Source of the DNA: Periconia sp. R9002
Lineage: Eukaryota; Ascomycota; Dothideomycetes; Pleosporales; Periconiaceae
Assembly (NCBI GenBank): GCA_023627715.1
Contig: JAMAHW010000069.1
Coordinates: 62,001-126,000 of the forward strand
Direction of reading: 5' to 3'
DNA length: 64,000 bases
Both the position numbers and the translations under genes were made by a program. Positions 43,414 to 55,277 of the stretch are shown piece after piece (positions within the stretch are counted from its first letter, which is position 1; each line of letters opens with the position of its first letter). The notes under the pieces are model-generated. The model had not been told where the DNA came from. It searched no databases and worked only from the letters and a program-made list of their open reading frames with translations.

Positions 43414-43906
43414 GAACTACTCGGAGAGAGGTAAGGCGGAGGATGGAACAAATTGATCTGGACCCGTTTGAGTATTGGGTCGTATGAACTGGAAATGAAT
43501 CGAGACACTCGTTTGGAATGGTGACCTGTTGGTTTTATCAGCTTTTAAGGCGCCGTACGAGGCGCTCCTGGTTGTCTACATCCACTCTTTTTTGTCGTTT
43601 GCTGTTACTTAAAATTAGAAATCCAACTTGGTCTTTCTTTAAACCTCCAACTCTTGATGAAGTCAATCTACGTTCATAAGGACACTTGCGGCAAGATGAA
43701 ATTATGTCTCGCCGTGAAAGTCATTGTTTAGTTAACCCATGGCGTGAATCATTGTCCATTTCGATGTCTCTTTAACGGAGGGGCAGCATGACTCGCCTCT
43801 GCCAAGCCGTCAGTCACCCCACCAAAAACCCCGCCAAAACATTAGACTCATCATTCAGAAATCGCCTCTACTCTCATTGACAAAATCTCCATATAAACAT
43901 CTCACT
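43414..43906. other. Intergenic between ENA ATPase and glutamyl-tRNA synthetase
   Basis: Short tandem spacing; 3' UTR and promoter. No gene recognised. Confidence 0.65.
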
Positions 43907-45870
43907 ATGGAGGCCCAAATCAAAGAGTGGAAAGACCGCGCCGAGGCGCTCAAGCCCCTCAATCTTAAGCAGATTGAGCCTTCTCTGGCGGAGCTCGACG
44001 CCCACCTCACCCTGCGCTCGCACATCGTTGGCTACACCATCTCCGACGCCGATACTACGGTATGGCAGACGCTACGCGGAAACCGGGTCGCCCACGCATA
44101 CATCAAGCAGAACTTGATGCCGAACTTGTGCCGGTGGTTCAGATATATCGAAGAGGCGTACCCCCAGCAAGCAACGCTCCCTGAGCGACCCAAGGAGAAG
44201 GCCAAAGACGGAGAGAAGCAGAAGGATGATGGAGCCAATTATGACATTGGATTGCAGGATGTTGGGGATGGGGCCGGTGTTGTCACTAGGTTTCCTCCTG
44301 AACCTTCGTATGTGCTCCTGTCTTACGCGCGTGGGCAATGCATAATGACTGATTAAATGACAGAGGATACCTGCACATCGGACACGCCAAAGCTGCCCTT
44401 CTGAACGATTACTTCGCACACGAAAAATACAAGGGCACTCTTATCCTCCGATTCGATGATACGAATCCTATCAAAGAAAAGCAAGAGTTCCAAGATGCCA
44501 TTGTTGAGGATCTCGCTTTGATGGGCATCAAGGCCGACAAGGTGTCCTACACCAGTGACTATTTCCAGCAGCTCTATGAGTTCTGCGTGCGGATCATCAA
44601 AGAAGGAAACGCTTATGCGGACGACACACTTCAGGAGAAGATGCGTGACGAGCGTATGAACGGCATTGCAAGTGCACGCCGTGATTCTTCCGTAGAGGAC
44701 AACCTCGCCCGCTTTGAAGAGATGAAGAAGGGCACTGAGGAAGGCATCAAATGGTGCATCCGCGCCAAAATGTCTGTCGACAACCCCAACAAGGCTATGC
44801 GCGATCCCGTCATCTACCGCTGCAGCCCCGAAGTTCACCACCGCACTGGCGATACATGGAAGATCTACCCTACGTACGATTTCTGCTGCCCCATCGTCGA
44901 CTCCATCGAAGGCGTCACCCACGCCCTTCGTACCACCGAGTATAATGACCGCGATGCTCAGTACCAGTGGTTCATCAAGACCCTTCAATTACGCCCCGTG
45001 CACAACTGGGCCTTTTCTCGCTTGAACTTTGTCCGCACGCTGCTCTCGAAGCGAAAACTCACAAAGTTCGTAGAGTCTGGCCTTGTCACCGGCTGGGACG
45101 ACCCACGCATGCCCACCGTCCGTGGAATCCGGCGCCGCGGTGTGACCATCCCTGCGCTGCGCGAGTTCATCCTCAAGCAAGGCCCTTCCCGAAACATCGT
45201 CATGCAAGACTGGTTCTCCTTCTGGGCCACCAACAAAAAGCACATCGACCCCATCGCCGCGCGCTACATGGCCGTCGTCGACTCAGCCAAAGTCCCCGTA
45301 ACCGTCGTCGGGGCCCGCGAGGGCGTCATCACCGAGGAAAAAGACAAGCACGCCAAGTACACCAACCTGGGCAAAAAGAAGGTCGTCTACAGCAAAAACA
45401 TCATCCTCGAGCAAGAAGACGCCGCCTCGTTCGCCCAGGACGAGGAAATCACCCTCATGAACTGGGGCAACGCCATCGTCCGCAACATCTCTCACTCCAT
45501 CAACCCCCTCGCGCAACCCGCCGGTCTCAAGACCGTCACGGGTCTCGAGCTCGAACTGCACCTGCAAGGTGACGTCAAGAAGACGAGCAAGAAGGTGCAC
45601 TGGCTCTCGACGGATCAGGACCTCGTCCCCGTCGAGCTCGTCGACTTCGACTACCTCATCACAAAGGACAAGCTCGAGGACGACGACAAGCTCGACGATT
45701 TCCTCAACAAGAAGACTGAGACCCGCGTCAAGGCCCTCGCGGACTGCAACGTCGCGGACCTCAAGGTGGATGATATCTTCCAGTTTGACCGCAAGGCGTT
45801 TTACCGCGTGGATAAGGCGTTTCAGCATGGTGAGCCGGCGGTTATGTTTCAGATTCCTAGGGGGAAATAG
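43907..45870 (+). CDS. GUS1: Glutamyl-tRNA synthetase, cytosolic
   Basis: Two exons, join(43907..44307, 44364..45870), intron 56 nt, 635 residues. It charges tRNA-Glu in the cytosol. Residues 1-115 form a GST-like N-terminal domain (the part that binds Arc1 in yeast) followed by a Lys-rich linker. The class I signature SGYLHIGHAKAAL (HIGH at 138-141) is created exactly across the splice junction, which confirms the intron. Further motifs: LRFDDTNP, EFCVRIIKEGNAYADDT, YPTYDFCCPIVDSIEGVTHA, and LSKRKL (361-366) in place of KMSKS, as is normal for eukaryotic enzymes. The C-terminal anticodon-binding beta-barrels (residues about 400-635) are complete. The Glu-type rather than Gln-type identity follows from the overall order and is fairly secure. 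Confidence 0.93.
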
Positions 45871-46450
45871 GGGGGGAGGGGGTTTGTGTAGATGGGATGG
45901 GATGGGATGAATGGGGGGGATTTCAAGATAGCATGAGAGAGAAAAAAGGTAACGAATTGTTACGATACAGAATGAAACAATATGCAATGTGAACATTATA
46001 CAAAATCCGATCAAAACAAAACAAAAAAAAAAAAACTTTTTACACGTGAGTATGGAAGGCAGCTAAGTAAGATAACGCAATGCAATATGTATGTATGTAT
46101 ATCAACAACTCCTCCGTTCGCCATAGTCATACCCATCCATACATACCCAATAAAAAAAAAAACGTTAATGCAAGAAACCACCAACCAACCAGTAAAGAAA
46201 CTTTTCTTCCATCGCCGTTCCTTCCTTTCAGTTAAGGTCATTCGTTATTCTTCGCTCTCCCAGCACACCGACTTCTCCTCCTCACACATGCAAAGTAAAA
46301 AAAGGGAACAAGAAGGAAAAAAATGGAATCATTAATCCTGGAATTCATCTTTCATCTTTCTCTTTCCAAAAAAGTAAAAAAAAAAACCCCTCTTCTCTAC
46401 AAATACACACCCCCCCTCTCCCCCCTTTCTCCCTATCCAAAACAACCACC
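45871..46450. other. Convergent 3' region, A-rich
   Basis: Lies between the stop codons of GluRS (+) and Cyk3 (-). It contains several A-runs (46021-46034, 46150-46160, 46376-46386) and repeated GATGG/TATGTATG units; likely 3' UTRs with poly(A) signals. No gene. Confidence 0.65.
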
Positions 46451-49400
46451 CTAAGCACATTCCCACTCCCCAAAAACGCACCACCGCGCACTCCGATCCG
46501 CGAGCACAAGACCCCTCCAAACGCCCCTCTCCCCAATCTTAATCACCGTCTCCCACACACTCCCATCCACACTCACACTCGAACTTCCACCCTCGCCATT
46601 CCCACCCCCACCACCGCTGACATGCTCGTTCTTCCTTGTCAAGCGGATGATTTTGCCGCTTGGGGTCTGGATGGCTAGTTTCGCCGGTTTCATCGCACCA
46701 CCAGCTGCGTTCGACGAGGAAGACGCCTGCGAAGGATTCGTGTAATTCGACCCCGAAGCCGAGATGCTCTGGATGCTCATAGCAGACGTGGGACGGACGA
46801 ATGGGTTCGGGGACGCGGCGCGGTCAGTGGTGGAGGAGGAGTTTGCGGGGGTGAGGGGCGGCCGCGTGAGGGAGGAAGGGTGCTGGCGGACGGTGAAGAC
46901 GAAGGTGTTGTTGAGGGCGAGGTTGGCGCATTGCGGCTGCGCGACGTACAGGTCGTGGCGTTGCGCGTGCGGAGTTGGGTGCAGGGTGAGGAAGGTGTAA
47001 GGGGGGTTGGTGCCTGTGTGGGTTATGGGGAGGCCGAGGGCGAGGGCGTGGGGGTTGAGTTTGTTGGAGTGCTGTTGGGGTTGTTTGGTTAGTTTGGGTT
47101 TGTCTTGGGGGAAGGGGGGGATAACGTACCATGAGACCGCGAGGTCCGGCGTACAGTTTCAGCACTCCGTGACCCTCGTCGCCCGGTAGAAGGGCTTTGA
47201 TGGTGTACCGCTTCTGGCCTCCTATCCACTCTGCTTGTGCCAAGGCCGGTTTGCGGACGACTTCGCCGCTCTCGAAGAAGTCGCCGTCGGCATCTTGCGA
47301 GTAGGCTCGCGCTTCGACTTCGGCCACGCACTCCACGTCTTCGGGCACGTTGACGTGGATGTGCGCCATCTCAAGGTTGTCAAGGTTGAGGAGACTGGTG
47401 TCGAAGTCTACCATGTGCAGGCGGTGCTTGAAGTAGGTTGGTGTTGCGCATGGAAGGGCCATGAGGACCTCGTGCGGTTGTGGAGGGCATATGTGTTGTT
47501 GCTCGGGAAGGAGAGGAACGTGGGAGTAGCACATCTCCATCGGTCGCGCGAGGAAGTACCAAAATTCCGCGACTTGAGATCCGGCATTCGAGTAGTGGGC
47601 GCGCTTTGGGTTGGTGGGTCCTGCCAGCGAGCAATCCATAAGACGCCATTCACCTTCTACAATTACAGCGTTCCAGAAGTGGTTGGGGCGGGCGACACTC
47701 TCCAGGTCTAGCGGCTCTCCTGGAGTCTTGAGATAGCCCCTTACGACTTCAGCGTGCAGCCCAACAGAAGCACACATCTCGGCAACCACAATTGCAATCT
47801 CTTGCGAGCATCCACGCTTGCTTTGAAGCACGTGTCGGGTGTCAATCTCGCCTTCGAAGTCATCCTCCCACGAGATGCGCTCACTGACCCAGGTGAAGAT
47901 GGCGCGTAGGCGTTGAACATCGCTCCGGTAGGGTCTGCAGACGTATCCTTGGGCCAGGGAGCCAGGGGTAGTTCCAATTGGTATACTGTTGACGAATCGA
48001 GCGCTTTTGTCGACCAGTCCAAGATTGCTGCTTGCGAAGTCTGTGGGTTCTGCGATAGGTAGCCCATCCAAACCTTCGTCGCCTTCGGCCGAATCATAAA
48101 GTATATCGACGGGATTTAGGACGGGAATATCCATCAGCTGGCAACGATCAGCGCGCTCTACCCTCTCGTTCTTGCTCAGTGAATTCGATCTGTTGACGTC
48201 CCGGCGAACTTGTACCCAATCAATCGACCCGTTCAGCCCCATATCACGTGCGGCGTTTGATGGAACAGCTGCTCCACCTGTGATGGCCGTTGAACCCCGG
48301 TCATCTAACCTGCTCGCTGCTCGGCTGGCAGCCCGACTAGCGGCGCGAGAACCTGGTCTACTTATTGACCCATGAGCGATTGTGCTGCGAGCGTTGGCGG
48401 CTTGAGTCTTTGCGGTGTCAATCATCTTTCGGAAGAATCCGCTTCGTCTTGACTTTGGCGTAGAAGTCACGGGTGTCAATCCTCCCCAATCGGGTGGATC
48501 CTGGTGACTAGTCGACGGTCTTGGGATTGGATTTGAAGCATGGCTCGAGTGATACGTGACGCCTGTGAAGGGAGTTTCTGGCCGCTCGTCATCGAAAGTA
48601 TAGCCTTTCCCGGTTTCCCTCACTTCCATCGTGCTCTTCGGCCTCTCTTTTCCAAGCTTCTTTCTGTAATAGCTCCCAGCACTAGTCGAACTCATATTCG
48701 TAGCGGAATGTCCAGACATGAGGCTACGGTTGGTACTGCTGCTTGTGTGCGTAGTTGTCGTAGACGTCGTCTTCGTGGTGAAGGTCCTGCCCAGAGCACT
48801 GCGGCCAATATCGTACGCTGACTTGCGATGCCGAAGACTCTTTGATTCTTTCCGTTCCACATTTGATTGTATGTCTTCCATGGACGACCCGGGTCTGTTA
48901 TACTTGGAAGCTTTAGGAGGAACAGATGGCGGGGGGCCGTCAGCGTCTGGAGGAATAAACAGCTCATCCTTGCTCTTCTCTTGTTGATGCATCCGGCGCA
49001 GACGACTCTCCATGCGCTGTACATAATTGTGGACCTGGGGAGGACCATCGTCGGCGTCATCTGCGGCAAATCCTGCTTGGCTACTCCCTATTCCCATGGA
49101 AGTCTGAGCGCGGACTTTCTTCGCAGAGGCTTGGTAAACCTCATTGAATGCATCGGGCGACCAAACACCTGGAGGGGTAGAAGGCTCATCGGGTGAGGTG
49201 GCACTCCTGGACATGGTCATGTCTTGCAACGATGACATGACATCATTCATGGCGTTGGTCAAGGGCGACGGAGTGAAATTTCCTTTCCTAGAGTGGGGAT
49301 TCGGAGTACGCGGTGGTTCAGGCGTATGATAACCATTGTCCAGCGGCGCGGGTGATGGTGCTCGACTCGGATTATAGGCGACGCGATGGGGAGGTGGAGG

Positions 49401-50312
49401 AGGCGGTGGAGCGTCGTCGATGGTGTCTTGGTAGGGAGAGGGAGAAGGCCCTCGATCATATGCACGGTACTGAAAAGATGGCGCAGGGGAAACAGATCGC
49501 GAATGGGTATCATAATGAGCAGGAGGTGCAGGAGAGATAGCGCGTGATTGTGGGCGATATTGAGCGGGGGGTGCTGGTGACACGGCTCGCGGGTATGCTT
49601 GATAATGCGCCGGTGGCGCTGGGGAGGGAGATCTCGAATAGGCTTGATATTGTGTGGGAGGAGCAGGCGAGGGAGCACGAGAGTGGGTGGGGGGTCGGGC
49701 TGAGGAAGGCCGGGGCGACACGGCGCGTAGAACGGAGGGACGTTTTGTTGCAGTCGGAACGGGCGATGCGGTCTCGCGGCTTTCGGTCGAGGACCTTTTC
49801 ATGGACGAGTAGGGTTTATGAGTCTTGAGACTTCCATTGTTGGTCAGCCTGCCACCGGCCTTCTCGATCTGTCGCGCAGCAGCGGCCGGGTTGGGTGCGC
49901 CTGCGGCGGCATAGGCGGTGAAGGGTTTCCTGAACGTCTTTTGTTTTTGCGGTGTTTGCTTGACGGGCTGGGCGCTGTTTTGGCGTGATATAGAAGCTCC
50001 TCCATCGTTTGCCATGGGACTCGGGTTGCGGCTCCATGGCTGGTAGTCTTCGGGGAGCAATTCGACGAAGTTGGAGGGAAACAGTCCGACCATGCGCCTG
50101 TCGCGCTTCAGGCGACCCATCCACCACGAGCCATCGCCGGCGTTCAAACACTCGATCAAATCCCCCTCTATGAAACCCAGATCGCGTTTTGTCTGTTGGA
50201 GTAACAATTAGTTGGGGCGAGGCGGTGTGCTGGGGGCGCTTCGACTTACCTCACCGCCCCATGAGTATACGGCTTTACACCAGCAGGGAAACCGAGTGGG
50301 GAGGCTCGCCAT
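46451..50312 (-). CDS. CYK3: Cytokinesis protein Cyk3 (SH3 plus transglutaminase-like domain)
   Basis: Three exons: complement(46451..47071, 47130..50192, 50250..50312), introns 58 and 57 nt, 1248 residues. The SH3 domain spans residues about 8-72 and is split by intron 1 (FPCWCKAVYSWGGE, then TKRDLGFIEGDLIECL, then GSWWMGRLKRDRRMVGLFPSN). Residues about 75-720 are disordered, with Pro-rich tandem repeats near 185-285 (units like AVSPAPPAQYRPQSR). The transglutaminase-like fold lies at about 740-900 and shows all three triad positions: Cys816 (RGCSQEIA), His859 (RPNHFWNAV), Asp874 (RLMDCSLAGP). The C-terminus continues as a beta-rich region to the stop. Cyk3 works at the division septum with Inn1 and chitin synthase. 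Both splice junctions restore conserved reading. Confidence 0.9.
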
Positions 50313-51575
50313 TCCCGCGTGCTGTTGTATCGAGGGTAAAATTGGTGTGCGCAATGGGTGGTGGACTACTCGAGGACATGCGGCAGCGTGCGACGGTAGG
50401 GGACCATACGAAGGGAGTCGAGAGTGAGCGAGTGTAGGTGTGCGCGTGGGCGTGCGGTGGTGGAGTGTGTTGTTGTGCAGAAGATGAGGTGGCAGCCAGT
50501 GCGCAGCAATTAGTTGACAAGGGGTATAGCGAGTAGAGCAATTCTTGGTAGGAATGAACAACAATAGCGCGCAATAATGGCCAGCGAGAGAGAGGTCGGA
50601 TATAACTGACAGGGTGTGGGGAGACAGACGATAACAGGCGTGGTTATCAAGACATAGCTACTAGTCAGGGCTGTAATGACGTTCGGCGGTGGTGCGTGTT
50701 TACCTTGTTTACCTTTCCAAGGTTGTTGTCCGGGGGACCGCTCTCCCTCTCCGCTTCGTTTCGGGGAACCCTCGTCGCGCATCAACCCCATAGCAGCCCC
50801 CCGTCAACCGCGTCGCACAGGTTCCCTCTGCTTGTCTCTTCAATAGCCTCATCTGTCCAAGATGCCATGTCCCTTGCTTCGCACGCGTGGTACACGGTCT
50901 GGCCCTGCATACTTCGCTTGTCAATAAACTTTTGCCTACCATCTCGATCTCCCTTCTCCTAGCCTATTGATAGCACAAACCCACAAAACAATCAAGTTTG
51001 ACAGCAGAGTTTACACTGATTATTGGTGGCACTACATAAAATATGTACAACTAGACCTCGATGACGAAATCTATACATCAATAGGCCTTAGCACTTGGTT
51101 GTTTCAGCTCGCCGGCACACATCCACCTGCTGTGCTCTCATCACCCTCCGAACGGCACAGTCAATATCGGGACTCCGCTTATCGGACGTGATGGGCGCGC
51201 TATCCATACCCCCGAGTGCTTCAAGCCGCCAAATCTAACCACCAAGTTTCTTTTGCAGCTACCCGCCAAACCTCAGGTCCTACTTTATACCGCCTCGCCT
51301 TCACTTCCCTTCTGCAAGCCCTTCACGCTGTGACAGACACTAAAAACCTGCCGGCCGACTTCCCATGTGTTTCAACTCCCAAACACCATCTCGAATGACA
51401 TGTCGGCCGAAATGAAGACGTTGGAACCGCACTTCATGCCCGCGGTCCCATGTCCATGGGGAATGACACTGTACATCACGAAATCTAGACGCTTACATAT
51501 ATCAATGCATACAACATTTGAACCATCAACTACTCCATTCTGACATACTAATCCAATCTACAATATCTACCTCTA
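50313..51575. other. Intergenic upstream of Cyk3
   Basis: Cyk3 promoter and leader on the left, and 3' UTR of the RING gene on the right. Several overlapping short ORFs, none protein-like. No repeat or RNA gene was recognised. Confidence 0.55.
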
Positions 51576-52895
51576 TCAGAGCCATGGCGCTAAAATCTGT
51601 TGCAAGGTGCGACCGAAAGTGACTCCCTTCGAAGCCCTCGAACCATCACACAGTTCAGTCAATTTCTCGCGCGCCTCGGAGACTATCTGGTACCTCTCGA
51701 GTAGCCACTGCCACCTCGCGGTCATCGACCCAGCATTGACACGCTTCATCCAATCCTCTGGTTGTCGTATTTTCTTTAACCATGAGTCGATCCACGCGTC
51801 CAGATTTCGATGGTCCCCGTTGAACAGTTCAGCATAGGTGTGCGCCGCCGCTCGACTCTCTTGAGGAAAGGCTTGAACAATCCATTGGATGCGATGCCCC
51901 AGTTTTGTCCGGCAGAGAGGGCATGCGGCTTGTTCTCCCTGTCGCGTACTGTGAAATATGGAATCGAGACACGATGATCCCAGAACGTGGCCACAGCTCA
52001 TCAAAACCGCATTTTCGAGGCCTTCACTCGACTCCTGTGCCTCCAAAATGCCCTCCCCCGACCCACCGATCAAATCACAGTAAAATTCGTCCAGGCAGAC
52101 GGGGCATTTCTCTCCACGGCTTTGGATGTCAGTAATGGTAGCCATTCTGGACGACGGCAGCGGCGCAAGAATACTGTGCGACATCCTGGGACCATCATCC
52201 TTTCTGCACGTCTCTAGTTTCTCCCTGAGAAACTCTTCGCACTCATATTCCCAGAGAGTAAGCCGACCGAGGGCAAATATGACGGCTTTGCACTCCAGAC
52301 TGTACGTGCGTAACTTCGTGTCTCGTATCCAGGAATAGTCCTCAGCCTGAATCCGAACAATGCTACTCACGAATTCTTCCCATTTCTTTTCTTGCGCCTC
52401 AGCATCGAGAAGCAGCACAGAAGGGCTCGAGAACCGCTCACACGAACGCGTCAGTCCATGATATCCGATCGAGAACACATACTCCAGTACCCAAAGCAAA
52501 CGGCCCATGACTGCACGATGCAGGTCCTGCACTTCCTCAGGCTCCATAAGCTCGATATCAGTGTATCCCCACGCAAGCTCAAAGTACTCGCTCCCCGCCA
52601 ACGCGTACTGTATCCTTCGCAGCAACTGCTGTATCGATAGACTCGCTCGTGCGTGCTTCTCAGGTACCACCCCATCGGCCGCGGCTTCCTCCTTGGCTTG
52701 CAGCATTAGGGCGACATGATGGCGATAGAGAATCCGGGCCTCCGCTTGCAAAGCTTCAAGTCTGCCTTTCGGTAGAGCAGAGACGGCTTTGTATCCGTCT
52801 TTTGCGTATTTCTTCACCAGGTGCTGGATGTCGGACAAGCGCTTATCTCGCTCGGACGCCGCGTCGCCGTGAGATTTGTTTGTGTACAATGTCAT
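51576..52895 (-). CDS. RING-finger protein (putative E3 ubiquitin ligase)
   Basis: Single exon, 439 residues. A RING-type zinc site is present in the middle: CPVCLDEF (Cys264, Cys267), a long loop of about 33 residues, SCGHVLGSSCLDSIFH (Cys301, His303, Cys308) and CPLCRTKLG (Cys325, Cys328). The long first loop (Gly/Glu/Ser-rich) is unusual. Residues 1-250 are mostly helical (LSDIQHLVKKYAKDGYKAVS; RIQYALAGSEYFELAWGYTD) with no named domain, and the end holds DAWIDSWLKKIRQPEDWMKR. RING proteins recruit E2 enzymes for ubiquitin transfer; the substrate is unknown. Likely a fungal-lineage protein. Zinc-ligand order supports C3HC4 type. Confidence 0.82.
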   Translation of the reverse strand: MTLYTNKSHGDAASERDKRLSDIQHLVKKYAKDGYKAVSALPKGRLEALQAEARILYRHHVALMLQAKEEAAADGVVPEKHARASLSIQQLLRRIQYALAGSEYFELAWGYTDIELMEPEEVQDLHRAVMGRLLWVLEYVFSIGYHGLTRSCERFSSPSVLLLDAEAQEKKWEEFVSSIVRIQAEDYSWIRDTKLRTYSLECKAVIFALGRLTLWEYECEEFLREKLETCRKDDGPRMSHSILAPLPSSRMATITDIQSRGEKCPVCLDEFYCDLIGGSGEGILEAQESSEGLENAVLMSCGHVLGSSCLDSIFHSTRQGEQAACPLCRTKLGHRIQWIVQAFPQESRAAAHTYAELFNGDHRNLDAWIDSWLKKIRQPEDWMKRVNAGSMTARWQWLLERYQIVSEAREKLTELCDGSRASKGVTFGRTLQQILAPWL

Positions 52896-54430
52896 GGTAG
52901 GTGTGCATGCAGACGCGTCGATAGCTATTGTAAAACTGGTTGAAAGCTCAAAGAATGGTTATGCACTGTTTAAAAAGAAATGTAGGTAAGGGGAAACGAA
53001 ACAACGCACCCCAAAGCGGAACTTCCGCTTTATACGTACGTACGTACTAGTATGTATGTACCTACACGACGTAGGTATCACAAACAAAGTCATCATCCCA
53101 ATGTTCCGGCCTCTTACAACTCGCACCTGCCAGCGAATGCTAGTAACACTCAGGTAACCGCTACCCATCCCATCCCATCCCATCCCATCCATCCATCCAC
53201 CTGTTGAACTCCAGGTAGGTACAGAGTTGGTGTGGCGTATTGAGACACTGATGATGTACTGTAACCACCCTAGTTACATTTCACGAACTTTGTACCCGCG
53301 ATGTTGATAGAACTTCACACACGTTGTCGTCCTCCCATCTATGCAGCACCGCATACCCACACGGCCATGCTTTCCCCATCGCTATCCAGCATAGAGCTTT
53401 CCATCACACACTCTACAAATCCCAACAAAATCGGGTCATCTGGATACGTGTCGCTGAGTCAGTTGAATGATATTGTTACACTTGGTACGTAGGACGTTAG
53501 TATGTAAAGGTAGGGTTGGTTTGTATGCGTTACCGGTATTCTAACCTGCGCGATAGGTATATATGTATGTGTGTATGTATGCTATGAATGTAGGAGGATA
53601 TGGCCACTTTTCCCCCCGTATAGATCGAGAGGTATGTACATACACACATACGTACGGTACGGATAGATTTTATAGCTTAGCCCAAACCAACACTCATAAT
53701 AGCTATACCGAAAAGACGGGAAAGAGGGACTGTGTTTTTAGGCTTCTATTAATATATTTCTTTTTTTGAGATTTAAGCTATTGTAAGGGGCTCGCCCTAC
53801 CTAGACAAAAACCGTTGATAGAGTGGCACACTAAGTCAATCGATCAACATTGAGTCAAAGTGAGCTTTGGGATTTTACCATATATATGTATGTAGCCATC
53901 AATCCTTTTGTACATACATCAATAGTTGTACCGTCACACGTTGACGAGAAGCTTCATTTCTACGCCAAGTGCTTATTCATTAGCCCGACGGCGTGGAACG
54001 GAACCCGATTTTTTTTTGTTTTTGGACCCCAAATGCTCTCCCGTGCGAGAGATCTATGCATGTGTGAGTTTTGTTGGGGGGGGGTGCAACAAATGGTTAG
54101 CCCGACGACCGAATCTATGCAGTATGCAGCTGTTGATTGATGTTACCGAATTCAAGCACTTTTTTTGCTCTGATAGGGAGGACGATGTGGACTATTTCCC
54201 TTTTTTGCAGCTGATTGGTTGAAGTAGGAGGTTATCATTCATATAAGTATAAGGATAAGCTGGCTCAAGTTGAGTCTTGATTTTTTGTGGCATTACATCA
54301 ATCACCTTTTCTCCACAAACTTCATTACAGAAACGCAATAACAACAACAACGTCTTTTTTTTCTTACGTCAACTACCCACTACCAAAAACTATTTCATAT
54401 CAATAACCCTTGACGACCTACCTATCTACA
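52896..54430. other. Divergent intergenic region with simple repeats
   Basis: About 1.5 kb between RING and hydrolase starts. It contains (TACG)n near 53035-53048, (CCCAT)n then (CATC)n at 53164-53199, and several TATGTATG runs. There is no credible ORF. An A/C-rich leader with TATTTCATATC and CAACAACAACG runs precedes the hydrolase ATG. Confidence 0.6.
53164..53199. repeat. (CCCAT)n/(CATC)n microsatellite
   Basis: Five CCCAT units running into CATC units, read directly. Confidence 0.85.
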
Positions 54431-55277
54431 ATGTCTTCTCCTTCCCATTGCGAAAACTGCAAGACGGGATTTGCCTGGGAGGGACAGCCGGTAGGGTCTG
54501 AAAGCAAGATCGCTTCCAACGACACGTACGTAACAGGAGCCTCCAAAGACGCAGCCATCTTCATCATCGCGGATTACTACGGCTGGAAATTCACCAACCT
54601 TCGACTTTTGGCCGATCATTTTGCGACCGAGGCGAATGCGACCGTGTACCTACCAGACTTGTAAGCTCTTCTTTTTTGTTGTTGTGAAAGCTTCCCCCTC
54701 CTTCCCCCCTTCCTCTCTAAACAAACCGGGGGCATTTTGACTGAGTGCAGTTCGAACATCAAGTTTCAACGGCGAGGTAATCGACCCAGACACCCTAACC
54801 AACCCCACCAAACGCGCAACCTTCGACCTCCCCGCCTTCCTCGCGCGCAACAGCAAAGAAACCCGCTTCCCGGAAATCAAATCCGTCGCCCTCGCCCTCA
54901 AATCCCAATACAAAAAAGTCGTAGGCATCGGCTACTGCTACGGCGGATGGGCGCAATTCCAGCTCGGCGCCGACCCATCCCTCATCGACGCCATTTCCGT
55001 CGCACATCCCTCTGGCCTCACCAAAGACGAGATTGATAATGTGAAAGTCCCCGTGCAGATCCTGGCGCCGGAAACAGATCATTTGTTCACGCAGGAGTAT
55101 AAGGATTATGCGAATAAGGTGATACCCGGGTTGAACGTGCCGTATGAGTATGTGTACTTCCCTGGTGTAGGCCATGGGTTTGCTTCGAAGGGGGATCCGA
55201 GTAATGAGGTGCAGAGGGAGAGCTTGGAACGGGCCAAGAGGGCCGCGGTTCACTTCTTCAATGAGTTCTTGCACTAG
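54431..55277 (+). CDS. Dienelactone hydrolase family protein
   Basis: Two exons, join(54431..54660, 54764..55277), intron 103 nt, 247 residues. An alpha/beta hydrolase of the carboxymethylenebutenolidase type. The triad is visible: nucleophile Cys in GYCYGGW, Asp in APETDH, His in GVGHGFAS. The N-terminus reads CENCKTGFAWEGQPVG and the substrate-side strand AAIFIIADYYGWKF. Acceptor choice: using the AG ending at 54763 gives YLPDFFNGEV, matching the family's conserved DFFxGE; an acceptor at 54745 is also in frame and adds six residues; the CAG at 54750 breaks frame. No signal peptide, so probably cytosolic. Convergent with a Zn2Cys6 regulator. The substrate is not known. Confidence 0.88.
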
